From: CAYILR01 sp964364175
GTDB taxonomy: Bacteria > Bdellovibrionota > UBA1018
NCBI GenBank assembly: GCA_964364175.1
Contig: CAYILR010000002.1
Coordinates: 1-64,000, forward strand
Reading direction: 5' to 3'
DNA: 64,000 bases
The notes under the pieces are model-generated. The model had not been told where the DNA came from and did no database searches. It saw only the letters and a list, made by a program, of their open reading frames with translations. Made by a program: the position numbers and the translations under genes. This document shows, piece after piece, positions 52,611 to 61,379 of this stretch (the first letter of the stretch is position 1; the number at the start of each line of letters is the position of its first letter).

Positions 52611-53609
52611 TTACACTACGTGGATATATTCCAGTGGCTCTTTCTGAATTCTCGACCCATTCTTTTCAACCCATTCAATCATTTCATTGACACCCGATTC
52701 AAAATCAACTCGTGGTTCCCAGCCCAAATCTCTCTTGGCTTTGCTGCAATCCAGCCAATATCGTGAATCCTGGCCCAGGCGTTCTCCCACCACACGGGCA
52801 GAAGTTTCATAATTATAATTCATTTTTGAGCAAATCATCTTCACGATGTCCGCGATGCTCATGCTGTTCGAAGTCGAAAAGTGATAAATCGTATCGGGGT
52901 TGGGATGTTGCAAAACCCTAAATACCCCGTCTACAACGTCGCGAATGTGGATGAAAGATTTGATGGCATGTCCGCCACCGTGTAGTTCAATCACCTTCCC
53001 GAGCTTCAAATAAATAATGTTCCGCGGAATGATTTTGAAAAGTTGCTGATGTTTGCCATAGACATTGGTGGACCGAATCAAGGTGACCGGAAAACCAAAA
53101 TTGCGAGCAATCGTCAAAAGATACATATCAGCAGCGGCTTTCGACACGGCATAAGGGGTGCTGGGATTGAGCGGCGCATCCTCGAAAATCGCATCAGTAC
53201 ATTTGCCATAGATTTCGGCCGAAGAAATATGCACATAGCGCTTGAGCCATTTGCGGGTCCGCAAGGCATTCGCCAAGCGAACGACGGCTGAAGTATTGAT
53301 ATCAAAGTATTCATTGGGAGTCAGATTGCTTTGGTAAACTTCGCTCAAAGCAGCCACATTGATCACATAATCCGGCTGAATTTCATCTAAAATTTTGATC
53401 AGACGATCTGACTCGGTCGCCAGATTCAACTGCATAAATTTAAACCCTGGTCGCAAATGGCTTTGATAAGGGCTGTACAAATCTGATTTCTCTGAGGAAC
53501 GGCTGAACGCGAACACTTCTCCATCCGTACTTGTCAGCAAACGATCTACGATATGTGTGCCGGTAAAACAGTTGCTGCCGAGAACGACGTATTTTTGCTT
53601 TGCCTTCAT
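52611..53609 (-). CDS. NAD-dependent nucleotide-sugar epimerase/dehydratase (SDR)
   Basis: 332 residues. The N-terminal motif is VLGSNCFTGTHIVD, in which the usual GxxGxxG reads GSNCFTG, so the second Gly is Cys. Catalytic SSAEIYG and YAVSK are present, with RSTNVYGKHQ after them, giving the pattern of dTDP-glucose 4,6-dehydratase-like or GDP-mannose dehydratase-like enzymes. It is preceded by a zinc dehydrogenase (4-bp gap). Whether it epimerises, dehydrates or reduces is open. Confidence 0.85.
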   Translation of the reverse strand: MKAKQKYVVLGSNCFTGTHIVDRLLTSTDGEVFAFSRSSEKSDLYSPYQSHLRPGFKFMQLNLATESDRLIKILDEIQPDYVINVAALSEVYQSNLTPNEYFDINTSAVVRLANALRTRKWLKRYVHISSAEIYGKCTDAIFEDAPLNPSTPYAVSKAAADMYLLTIARNFGFPVTLIRSTNVYGKHQQLFKIIPRNIIYLKLGKVIELHGGGHAIKSFIHIRDVVDGVFRVLQHPNPDTIYHFSTSNSMSIADIVKMICSKMNYNYETSARVVGERLGQDSRYWLDCSKAKRDLGWEPRVDFESGVNEMIEWVEKNGSRIQKEPLEYIHVV

Positions 53610-53613
53610 AAAC

Positions 53614-54642
53614 TCACATCTGAATCATGCATTTAGTAATCTTCCCAGCTCGAATGTTCTCAATCGCCGTATTGATTTCATCCAGGCTGTAGCGGTGACT
53701 GATCATGCCTTTGTAATCGAGCCGCTGATTTTGATACAGCTTCAAATAATTTGGGATGTCTTTCGTTGGATTGCTTTCCCCCCCGAAAGAACCAAAAATC
53801 TCTTTCTCAAAATGCAGGGGCAAAGTGTAGATTTTTACTTTTTCGCCAGCTCTGGGAACACCGACCAAAACAGTGCGACCAGAACTCGAAGTAACTTCAT
53901 ACGCCAGCTCAATCACTTTGACGTTGCCCGTATTGTCGATTGCAACGTCGACTCCAGCAGAACCTGCAATTTTCAAAATCTCCTCTTTGACATCGGAGCG
54001 TGTCGCATTAATCGTATGGGAAGCTCCATATTTCTGAGCTGCCTCAAGCTTGCTGTCATGAATATCAATCGCGATCAGCGGATAGGTCCCCATCATGGCC
54101 GAGCCTTGAACCAGGTTCAATCCAATGCTTCCCACCCCAAAAATCGCAACCGATTGTCCAAATTTAATTTGAGCATTGTTATTGATGATGCCCAATGCGG
54201 TTTGGATGGCACACCCCATCAGCGCAGCCAACTCCAGATCGACGTAAGCAGGGATGGACGTGAGTCGGTTTTCGGAAACCACTGCTTTTTCGTTAAACGT
54301 CGTCACCCAACCTGCATTCACCGTTTTGCCGTTCCACAAATACTTGGGAGGAGGAGCTTCGATACCCAGTCCTTTTCTCCAATGCATCACGACATGATCG
54401 CCTTTTTTGACACGCGACACTCCTGGCCCAGTCTCCAAAACAACTCCACCGCCCTCGTGTCCCAAAAGGTGTGGCAAGAACTTATCTTCGCCTTTAGCAC
54501 CATCGATTTCACCCAGCTGAGTACCGCAAATTCCACTACAGACGACTTTGACAAGAACCTGCCCCCATTGAAGTTGGGATGGCAATTCGATGTCTGCTAC
54601 GACTAGAGGACGATTCAATTCAGTGAGTATTGCAGCGCGCAT
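53614..54642 (-). CDS. Zinc-binding alcohol dehydrogenase family protein
   Basis: 342 residues of the MDR superfamily. Catalytic zinc site in CSGICGTQLGEID (about 36-48) and GHEGGG (about 60-65); NAD site GVGSIGLNLVQG. The structural zinc cysteine cluster is absent: the loop after VVMHWRKG has no cysteine quartet. It oxidises or reduces a polyol or keto sugar. 4 bp from the SDR and 6 bp from the methyltransferase, in the same operon. This and the second MDR at 55286 differ in the presence of the Cys cluster. Confidence 0.87.
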   Translation of the reverse strand: MRAAILTELNRPLVVADIELPSQLQWGQVLVKVVCSGICGTQLGEIDGAKGEDKFLPHLLGHEGGGVVLETGPGVSRVKKGDHVVMHWRKGLGIEAPPPKYLWNGKTVNAGWVTTFNEKAVVSENRLTSIPAYVDLELAALMGCAIQTALGIINNNAQIKFGQSVAIFGVGSIGLNLVQGSAMMGTYPLIAIDIHDSKLEAAQKYGASHTINATRSDVKEEILKIAGSAGVDVAIDNTGNVKVIELAYEVTSSSGRTVLVGVPRAGEKVKIYTLPLHFEKEIFGSFGGESNPTKDIPNYLKLYQNQRLDYKGMISHRYSLDEINTAIENIRAGKITKCMIQM

Positions 54643-54648
54643 AGTGAG

Positions 54649-55311
54649 TTACTCAAAATAAATAAATTCATAATCCCCGGTGTACTTATACTCTTTGAAG
54701 AGCCAAATCCATTCTTCCGGTTTCATAAAACATTGCCCCGTCAGCACCCAACACTGCAAATTAAAAAGCTCCTCTTCATTTCGATATGCTTCGACAGCAA
54801 TGTACTTTTCTTTTCCGACACGCTGAATTTCTTTGAGCGCCGAAACAAAGTCGAAGAGCAAAAGATTATGTAGGGTATTGATCGAAAAAACGAGGTCGAA
54901 CTCTTTGTCTTTATAGGGATAAGGATTTTGCGCCGCGTGATTATACAGCACGCCCTTCACTTCTTCCTTGGCATTGTCTAAGGCGTACTGAGAAATATCA
55001 AAGCCAACAATTTCACAGTCGGGCAGAATTTTTTTAAGTTCATACAACACAAAACCCTTCCCACATCCCACATCCAAAATTTTTGCATTTTTTGGGAGGT
55101 TATATTTTTCAATCAACTGCCGGGCGACAGCCTCCCAACGTCCATCATACCGAAATCCTCCATAGCCGTGACGGCGATCACCATCCCAGAAATCCTTATC
55201 GAATCGCTTTGCGATTTTCATGCACTCGATTTTGCTGTCGGTCATTCTTCCAATAAAATCGCGTTTGGTCCTCTTATGTAACGAATTAACTATGTTTAAC
55301 AACTGAAGCAT
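54649..55311 (-). CDS. Class I SAM-dependent methyltransferase
   Basis: 220 residues. SAM motif ILDVGCGKGFVLYEL near 78-92, then VGFDISQYALDNAKEE and FDLVFSINTLHNLL. ATG 55311 is supported by GGAG 6 nt upstream and overlaps the dehydrogenase end by 26 bp. N-terminal 45 residues are basic and could be added sequence; an ATG at 55245 is an alternative. Target unknown. Confidence 0.83.
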   Translation of the reverse strand: MLQLLNIVNSLHKRTKRDFIGRMTDSKIECMKIAKRFDKDFWDGDRRHGYGGFRYDGRWEAVARQLIEKYNLPKNAKILDVGCGKGFVLYELKKILPDCEIVGFDISQYALDNAKEEVKGVLYNHAAQNPYPYKDKEFDLVFSINTLHNLLLFDFVSALKEIQRVGKEKYIAVEAYRNEEELFNLQCWVLTGQCFMKPEEWIWLFKEYKYTGDYEFIYFE

Positions 55312-56323
55312 GGAGGTCTCCGTTCACTTGAAAATTTTCGTTTACGATCAGCGTCTTAACATTTGATTTGTCAAATAGCACCGCCAAACCTTCGGGCACG
55401 TCACTCATATTTATTTTTGCTGAAATCATTCCACTCACGTCAATTTTACGAGACTGAATTAGTTCCATCACTTCGTAAAAATCGTCGAAATGATAGGCAA
55501 ATGCTCTGCCAAACTTGGCCTTGTATTTTTCGACGAGACTGCTCATTTTCGGCTCACTGATTCTGGCTTGCGGAAAAATCCTGATACCCTCTTTGAAACT
55601 GCTTTCGATTTTGTCGATAAATTCCTCACGGTTAATCGTATAAATCAATGCGTCAAAAAAACGGTTGTATTCTGAACTCTTCAGAAATTCATCATGACTC
55701 ACCACTCGCTGGGCCCCTAAACTCCGTGCGTAGATCATTCGCTCCGGATGTTTTCCGATTAACGTGATTTTACGATACCCATTTCTGACCAAGAACCTGA
55801 TGTCTGCCAAAGCCATAGGACCGTCACCGAGGATGAGAATCGAATCATCACGCTCAAGCCACTTCTCGACTTCAATGGCAAGACGAAACCCACAGCACAA
55901 ATGCTCGACCAAGGCTCCTTCTTCGTAACTCAGATTCTCATGCAGCTGGATGGCAAATCGATCATCAATGATCACTTCCTCTGCAAAAGTTCCTTGCTGG
56001 GCATATCCCAACGACACTTTGTTTTCACAATCCCGAAACTCACGCCTTTTGCAATGCTCGCACTTCAAACAGCTTTGCATAGGAAACACAGTGACTCTTT
56101 TGCCCAAAAAAGTTTTGTCGGTGAAGCTCTCGATGACCTGACCAGAAAATTCATGACCAGGAATCTGGACTCCCGGCCGCAACGGATTCTTGATCAGCTT
56201 TAGATCCGAGCCACATACGGCTGACACCGCAACCCGAACTCTCAACTGATGCTTTTCCAGGGAAACATGTTCCTGATTTTTCAGCTCGAGTTTACCGGAT
56301 TCCGTAATGACCAGGCCCTGCAT
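55286..56323 (-). CDS. Zinc-dependent alcohol dehydrogenase (MDR family)
   Basis: 345 residues. Catalytic zinc site AVCGSDLKLI and GHEFSGQ (about 54-60), structural zinc cysteines in CLKCEHCKRREFRDC (about 86-100), then a nucleotide-binding domain with ILGDGPMALAD. ATG 56323 (MQGLVITESGKLEL) is chosen; a TTG at 56338 overlapping the upstream stop would add five residues. Redox of a sugar alcohol or keto sugar is likely. Same operon as the split transketolase. Confidence 0.87.
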   Translation of the reverse strand: MQGLVITESGKLELKNQEHVSLEKHQLRVRVAVSAVCGSDLKLIKNPLRPGVQIPGHEFSGQVIESFTDKTFLGKRVTVFPMQSCLKCEHCKRREFRDCENKVSLGYAQQGTFAEEVIIDDRFAIQLHENLSYEEGALVEHLCCGFRLAIEVEKWLERDDSILILGDGPMALADIRFLVRNGYRKITLIGKHPERMIYARSLGAQRVVSHDEFLKSSEYNRFFDALIYTINREEFIDKIESSFKEGIRIFPQARISEPKMSSLVEKYKAKFGRAFAYHFDDFYEVMELIQSRKIDVSGMISAKINMSDVPEGLAVLFDKSNVKTLIVNENFQVNGDLHASVVKHS

Positions 56324-56327
56324 AGAA

Positions 56328-57575
56328 TTATTTGACAATTCTAAACTCAGGGAAAGGAACCACCACCGTCACCCCAGGTTTTTTAAGCGCTGAGTGCTTG
56401 CTCATCAGCGATTCCGCATATCTCCAAGCCAATAGAACAACAACGTCTGGCTTTTTTTCCTGCAAAGAATCCGCAGAAAGAACCGGCAGATGACAACCCG
56501 GACTGTAGGTATTTTGCTTTGCCAAGTTGTCGTCGATCAGAAAATCAAAATACTGAATCGAATCACAATAATAGAGCAGCGTGGTAGTAGTAGCCGAGGC
56601 ACCAAAGCCTGCGATGACTTTGCCTTGTTTTTTTTGCGCTGATAAAAAATCATTCAAGCCGTGCTTCTGGCGATCAATCCTCGCTGTGAATTCCTTGAAA
56701 AGTGGGCCATTTTGGTGAATGCCCATTCGTTTTTCCTGTTCAATCCGATCACCCACGCTGGCGTCAATCCGTCGTTTTCCGCCCTTAAGTTGAACTGTGC
56801 AACGCATCGATCCGCCCTTGGTTGGAATCGACTCAACTTCGATTAGCTCCATTTCGTGACGATCAAAAAACTCTCTGAGCGGCTTCACTGTAAAATAAGA
56901 AAGATGCTCATGATACATGAAGTCAAAGACCAAATTATTAATGAAATCTGCAAAATAAAACGTCTCAAAAATAAAAACGCCATCCGGCTTTAGAAGTGAG
57001 CGAATACCTTTGGTCGCATCTTGCAGATCATCGATATTTGCAAAGAGATTATTCATCGTGATGATATCTGCCGGTCCATGCTCAGATCGGATTTTTTTCG
57101 CCAAATGAGTATCAAAAAATTCGGGAATCGTCTGAACACCGGACTCGTTTGCAATCCTCGACGCTTCACGCGAAGGCTCGACTCCCAGCACACGCTTGCC
57201 CTCGTCCTTATAAGCCTGCAACAAGGTTCCATCATTGCTTCCGATATCGATCACAAATCCGTCGGACGGCAGATTGATTTTGGCCAATGTCGCCTTTGCG
57301 TTTCTCCGGAAATGGTCTGACAGTCCGAGCGAACTCGTCGTCACATAAATATAATCTAGATAAATAATATTCGGATCAATGATATCCAACAATTGAGAAT
57401 GGCCACATTGAGTGCACAAAAACAAATCCAGCGGATAAGAATCCTGAGTTCGGTTCAAAAACTCTTTCTGAACATAGGCGTCTGCCATCGGACTGGGTGG
57501 ATAATGCACGATCAAGGAATGGTCAGTCCCATTGCATAGTCGACAAGTTTTTCTGCGAGAAATAATTTCACTCAT
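56328..57575 (-). CDS. C-methyltransferase of the TylC3/NovU type
   Basis: 415 residues in three parts: zinc-binding N terminus (CRLCNGTDH, CTQCGHSQLLD; Methyltransf_13), class I SAM domain (VIDIGSNDGTLLQAY, about 106-120), and a C-terminal Methyltransf_14 domain (GFGASATTTTLLYY, LLAWRYAE). Members add a methyl group to C3 or C5 of keto sugar nucleotides in deoxysugar synthesis (e.g. noviose, mycarose) or to related carbons. ATG 57575 has GAGGA about 9 nt upstream. First gene of the minus operon (57575 to 50260). Gives a methyl-branched sugar, position unknown. Confidence 0.9.
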   Translation of the reverse strand: MSEIISRRKTCRLCNGTDHSLIVHYPPSPMADAYVQKEFLNRTQDSYPLDLFLCTQCGHSQLLDIIDPNIIYLDYIYVTTSSLGLSDHFRRNAKATLAKINLPSDGFVIDIGSNDGTLLQAYKDEGKRVLGVEPSREASRIANESGVQTIPEFFDTHLAKKIRSEHGPADIITMNNLFANIDDLQDATKGIRSLLKPDGVFIFETFYFADFINNLVFDFMYHEHLSYFTVKPLREFFDRHEMELIEVESIPTKGGSMRCTVQLKGGKRRIDASVGDRIEQEKRMGIHQNGPLFKEFTARIDRQKHGLNDFLSAQKKQGKVIAGFGASATTTTLLYYCDSIQYFDFLIDDNLAKQNTYSPGCHLPVLSADSLQEKKPDVVVLLAWRYAESLMSKHSALKKPGVTVVVPFPEFRIVK

Positions 57576-57626
57576 AACTCAAATCCTCTGTTAATATTGA
57601 CACGGAAGATACACTGGGCTAGCCAG

Positions 57627-57656
57627 TATATAAAATTATTTTTGCTCGAAATTCAA
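57627..57656 (-). promoter_or_regulatory. Weak candidate promoter for the 57575-50260 operon
   Basis: On the minus strand TTGAAT (57656-57651) is followed after 18 bp by TATATA (57632-57627), with TATACT overlapping it. AT-rich, but a poor match at both boxes; leader would be about 45 nt. Confidence 0.25.
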
Positions 57657-57660
57657 AAAA

Positions 57661-58230
57661 ATGACTCAAATCACCTCGAAAATATCGCTTTCTAATCCGA
57701 AATCAGTCAAAGTGAATGATTCAGGATTATCCCGAGCGTATTTTTGCTTAACCGATCATGCCTCGGTTTCGAAAGAGGTCGTGAACGATCTAAAAAAAAT
57801 CTCTGCTGATCTTGGGCACAAAAGCGTGCGGATTTGCCTCCATCCGGGAGTGGACAGCCGCTTGCAGGACATGGTCGTGCTGATTCCAAAAAGCCAATAT
57901 TTCGCTCCGCACAAGCATCTCGACAGAAGTGAATCTTATCATTTGATTGAGGGCGAAGCGGCGTTGTTCATGTTTGACGAAGCCGGGGCTGTGCTGGAGT
58001 GCACTGTCTTGAATTCCTCCGGAACTTTTTTATACCGGACTCGTGGGGATCAATTCCATGCACTGGTACCTTTGTCGGATCAACTCATTTATCACGAAGC
58101 AAGGCAGGGCCCCTTTGTTCCGTCGGGCGATAGCATTTTTCCAGATTGGGCACCCCATCGGGATAATTCTGATCAAGGGCTTTTATTTTTGAAAAAGCTG
58201 GTCTGGGAACATCTAAAAATCAAGGTTTAG
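57661..58230 (+). CDS. wbuC: WbuC-family cupin protein
   Basis: 189 residues, small cupin-fold metalloprotein of the WbuC family found in O-antigen clusters. VRICLHPGVDSRLQDMV and FAPHKHLDRSESYHLIEGE (about 80-98) give the His-rich metal site; the HxH and later H pattern is visible. Its reaction is not established; an isomerase-type role has been proposed for related proteins. Divergent from the C-methyltransferase and tail-to-tail (TTAG overlap) with the kinase-like gene. Length normal. Confidence 0.85.
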   Translation: MTQITSKISLSNPKSVKVNDSGLSRAYFCLTDHASVSKEVVNDLKKISADLGHKSVRICLHPGVDSRLQDMVVLIPKSQYFAPHKHLDRSESYHLIEGEAALFMFDEAGAVLECTVLNSSGTFLYRTRGDQFHALVPLSDQLIYHEARQGPFVPSGDSIFPDWAPHRDNSDQGLLFLKKLVWEHLKIKV

Positions 58231-59252
58231 TACGGGAAATGCTCATATTCGTTCCCGATTTTTTCGAACATCCGTTTTGCTTTTTCCAATTGTTCGATCT
58301 GAATCTTATCAACATTGTCAGGATTGCTGAACGCAAATGCCCTTCTTTGAAACTGATCCGGTAAAAACTCATTCAACAGAATCAAACACCATTTGATCCC
58401 AAACAGTGGATAAACAACTTCGAGACGCTTCGAAAGACCGGGATTTTCTTTTAATCCAAAAAGCATTTTTTCCACAAAAAAAGAGCAGAATTCCTTTTTT
58501 AGACTGAACGCAGGGTGCAAAATGAAATCTGAAAGCATTTTCGCTGGATCACACCATCCGAAATATTCAAAATCCAAGAAAACCAACTCACTAGACTGAC
58601 GAAGAAGAGCGTTGTGAAATCCGAAATCTGATGGACTCAGGATTCGCTCAGACCATTCAATTTCTCTGCGAAAGAACTCTTCTCCGTGTTTGCTTTGACT
58701 CCATCGTTTGAGCTCTTGAAACAGCGGCTTCAGGTCTTGATCCAGAAACAAATTCAGGGCGGAGTGAAATCTCACCGAAGACAATCGCTCAATTCTAAAT
58801 TCAACATTCTCAACAATACCTGCAACAGAGAACCGCGCCTCCGAAGCAAGAGGAAATTCTTTCGCTCCCGGTTTTGTTTTCAGACCATCCAATCGTGTGA
58901 GAAACTGAGCGCATTGACCGATGTGCTCAAACTCCACTTCGTTCCCGCTCAATTTTTTCCCATCGATAAACTCGTAGACAGCTGTATTTTCTGCGACATC
59001 CATCCGAATCGGTTTCGGGATGGTGTGAACTCCGTTTTGCCAAAGCAGTGTAAATGCATTGAACTCGTTGGAAATTCGATTACGTGGGTCGTTGGGATTG
59101 GAAAAATATTTCTTCAGTGCGTACTCTTCGCCAGAGCTGCATAGAATGCGAAAGACTTTATTATTACGACCCCCAAAAACCTCGTCGAATTGATCAATTG
59201 ATTTTCCAAGAATCCGTGAAGCTGACTCTTTAACGTCGAGAAAGGGTAAAAT
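58227..59252 (-). CDS. APH/choline kinase-like phosphotransferase, apparent AUU start
   Basis: 341 residues if started at 59252. The catalytic loop SDFGFHNALL and FLDFEYFGWCDPAKML give the H/D-x3-N and metal Asp of the aminoglycoside phosphotransferase fold. An ATG at 59003 would give 258 residues but omits the N-lobe. The upstream frame encodes FGGRNNKVFRILC and EYALKKYF (nucleotide-binding loop and Lys), back to a TGA at 59265-59267, with no ATG/GTG/TTG. AAGGAG (59265-59260) stands 7 nt ahead of ATT 59252. Likely phosphorylates a sugar or alcohol in the locus. Divergent from the SDR at 59383. Confidence 0.8.
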   Translation of the reverse strand: MLPFLDVKESASRILGKSIDQFDEVFGGRNNKVFRILCSSGEEYALKKYFSNPNDPRNRISNEFNAFTLLWQNGVHTIPKPIRMDVAENTAVYEFIDGKKLSGNEVEFEHIGQCAQFLTRLDGLKTKPGAKEFPLASEARFSVAGIVENVEFRIERLSSVRFHSALNLFLDQDLKPLFQELKRWSQSKHGEEFFRREIEWSERILSPSDFGFHNALLRQSSELVFLDFEYFGWCDPAKMLSDFILHPAFSLKKEFCSFFVEKMLFGLKENPGLSKRLEVVYPLFGIKWCLILLNEFLPDQFQRRAFAFSNPDNVDKIQIEQLEKAKRMFEKIGNEYEHFPY

Positions 59253-59382
59253 GATAGATCTCCTTCATTTAGTTTGCATTTAACCTAATTCGAACTGCTG
59301 ACCAACTGGATAATACCTTAGAAGGAATTTCTGTATTTTTAGCTTTACTTAGGCGACTTTAATTAGATAAAAATCTTTATTC

Positions 59383-60375
59383 ATGAAAAAGAAAGTTGTT
59401 GTAACAGGCGGTGCAGGTTTCATTGGAAGTCACACCGTGGAAGCTCTCCTCAACAGTGGACACTCTGTAGTCGTGATCGATAACTTTTCAACCGGTCGAC
59501 CCCAAAATCTGGAATCTTTCAAAAACAATCCCTTACTCACATTGGTCGTTTCGGACATCAATGATATCCAAAAAACCAAAGATGCCTACCGTAATGCCGA
59601 CTGGGTCATCCATCTCGCTGCACTGGCAGACATCGTCCCTTCCATTGAACGGCCGTTAGATTACCACCATGCCAATGTCAGCGGAACCGCAGCAGTGCTC
59701 GAGTGCGCTCGATCGGCCGGTGTCAAACGATTTGTCTATGCGGCTTCGTCGTCGTGTTATGGAATCCCAGACCACTATCCCACCTCCGAGACGGCTCCAA
59801 TCCGCCCTCAGTATCCGTACGCGGTTACCAAATATCTGGGGGAAGAATACGTGCTGAACTGGGCAAAAATTTACAAAATGCCTGCTGTATCACTCCGCTT
59901 TTTTAACGTTTATGGGCCGCGCAGTCGCACATCAGGAACGTACGGTGCGGTCTTTGGTGTCTTCCTAGCTCAAAAAATTAAAGGCAAACCTTTTACCGTA
60001 GTTGGAGATGGTCAACAAAGTCGAGATTTCACCTATGTCACTGACGTAGTCGGTGCAATTTTAACTGCTGCAGAGTCCGATGTTTCCGACGATGTGATGA
60101 ACGTAGGAAGCAGCCAGCACTATTCTGTCAATCAGCTGGTCAAACTTCTGGGTGGGCCGGTTACATACATTCCTAAACGGCCCGGCGAACCCGACCAGAC
60201 CTTTGCAGATATTTCAAAAATCAAATCTCGATTAGGATGGAAACCCAAAGTAACTCTTGAAATTGGAGTGGCATCCATGCTGGAACATATTGATTATTGG
60301 AAGGATGCGCCGGTTTGGACACCTGATTCGATTCAAGAAGCAACAAAAACCTGGTTTCAATACCTGAAGAGTTAA
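59383..60375 (+). CDS. NAD-dependent nucleotide-sugar epimerase (SDR)
   Basis: 330 residues, closest in pattern to UDP-hexose 4-epimerases. VTGGAGFIGSHTVEAL (7-22), LAALADIVPSIERP, ASSSCYG and catalytic Y146-x3-K150 (YAVTK), then RFFNVYGPRSRTSG. ATG 59383 preceded by an AT-rich leader without a clear ribosome binding site. First of a tight plus-strand run (59383-64000) with gaps of 2-21 bp or 4-bp overlaps. C4 epimerisation of a UDP- or other NDP-sugar is likely; the sugar is not known. Confidence 0.87.
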   Translation: MKKKVVVTGGAGFIGSHTVEALLNSGHSVVVIDNFSTGRPQNLESFKNNPLLTLVVSDINDIQKTKDAYRNADWVIHLAALADIVPSIERPLDYHHANVSGTAAVLECARSAGVKRFVYAASSSCYGIPDHYPTSETAPIRPQYPYAVTKYLGEEYVLNWAKIYKMPAVSLRFFNVYGPRSRTSGTYGAVFGVFLAQKIKGKPFTVVGDGQQSRDFTYVTDVVGAILTAAESDVSDDVMNVGSSQHYSVNQLVKLLGGPVTYIPKRPGEPDQTFADISKIKSRLGWKPKVTLEIGVASMLEHIDYWKDAPVWTPDSIQEATKTWFQYLKS

Positions 60376-60377
60376 TT

Positions 60378-61379
60378 ATGGCAAATTCAAAAAACAAAAC
60401 AGTACTAGTCACGGGCGGAGCTGGCTACGTAGGGGCGGTTTTGGTTCCTAAACTTCTAAAAAATGGCTACCAGGTCAAGGTTTTAGACCTCTATCTTTAC
60501 GGGGATGTCTTTAAATCCTATCACGGCAACACGAATCTCACTGAAATCAAAGGAGACTTGCGCGATCAGGATCTGTTGGATCGTTCCCTGAAAAACGTGG
60601 ACGCTGTTATTCATTTGGCCTGTATTTCTAACGACCCAAGCTATGAACTGAATCCGGAACTTGGCAAATCGATCAACTACGATGCCTTTTTGCCCTTGGT
60701 TCAACTTTCGAAAAAAAATCACGTGAAGCGTTTCATCTATGCTTCGAGTTCAAGCGTCTACGGCATCAAGAGTGAACCGAATGTCACTGAGGACCTACCT
60801 CTTGAACCTTTGACAGACTACTCCAAATACAAAGCTTTGTGCGAAGATATCTTGCTCCGCGAAGCGACCGATGACTTCACCTGTTTGATTCTGAGACCAG
60901 CAACAGTTTGTGGTTACTCTCCACGGCTTCGGCTCGATCTCTCGGTGAACATTCTGACCAATCATGCCATCAACAAAGGAGAAATTTTGGTATTTGGTGG
61001 AGATCAAAAACGACCCAATTTGCACATTGAAGATATGACCGACATCTACCTTTTGTCATTGCAATATCCTCATACCAAAATTCACAAAAAAATATTTAAT
61101 GTCGGATACGAGAATCACACAATTAATGAAATCGCGGAGATTGTGAAAAAAGAAATCAGTGAACAGGTTCACATCAAACGAGTTCCGACCGACGACAATC
61201 GGTCCTACCATGTTTCATCCGATAAAATCGCCCGAGAACTGGGGTTTAAAGCCACGCACACGATTTCCCAAGCGGTCCGTGATTTGAAAAACGCGTTCGA
61301 CGCAGGTTTAATTACCGACTCGATGGCGGCTCCAAAATACTTCAACATCAAAACCATGCAGATGGTGAACCTCAAATGA
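60378..61379 (+). CDS. NAD-dependent epimerase/dehydratase (SDR)
   Basis: 333 residues. VTGGAGYVGAVLVPKLL, LACISNDPSYELNPEL, ASSSSVYG and catalytic Y148-x3-K152 (YSKYK), then RPATVCGYSPRLRLD, a pattern seen in SDRs beside DegT aminotransferases in LPS loci. 2 bp after the preceding stop; overlaps the aminotransferase start by ATGA (61376-61379). Together with the aminotransferases it likely forms a keto sugar and aminates it. Confidence 0.86.
   Translation: MANSKNKTVLVTGGAGYVGAVLVPKLLKNGYQVKVLDLYLYGDVFKSYHGNTNLTEIKGDLRDQDLLDRSLKNVDAVIHLACISNDPSYELNPELGKSINYDAFLPLVQLSKKNHVKRFIYASSSSVYGIKSEPNVTEDLPLEPLTDYSKYKALCEDILLREATDDFTCLILRPATVCGYSPRLRLDLSVNILTNHAINKGEILVFGGDQKRPNLHIEDMTDIYLLSLQYPHTKIHKKIFNVGYENHTINEIAEIVKKEISEQVHIKRVPTDDNRSYHVSSDKIARELGFKATHTISQAVRDLKNAFDAGLITDSMAAPKYFNIKTMQMVNLK

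Noticed and set aside
53557..54606. Long open frame of 349 codons on the plus strand
   Set aside because: Antisense to the zinc dehydrogenase and SDR genes, no protein-like composition or start signal; a shadow of the real genes.
57597..57602. Perfect -35 box TTGACA before wbuC
   Set aside because: The nearest TATA-like box (57627) is 24 bp away, and a box at the right distance (TAGCCA) is poor.
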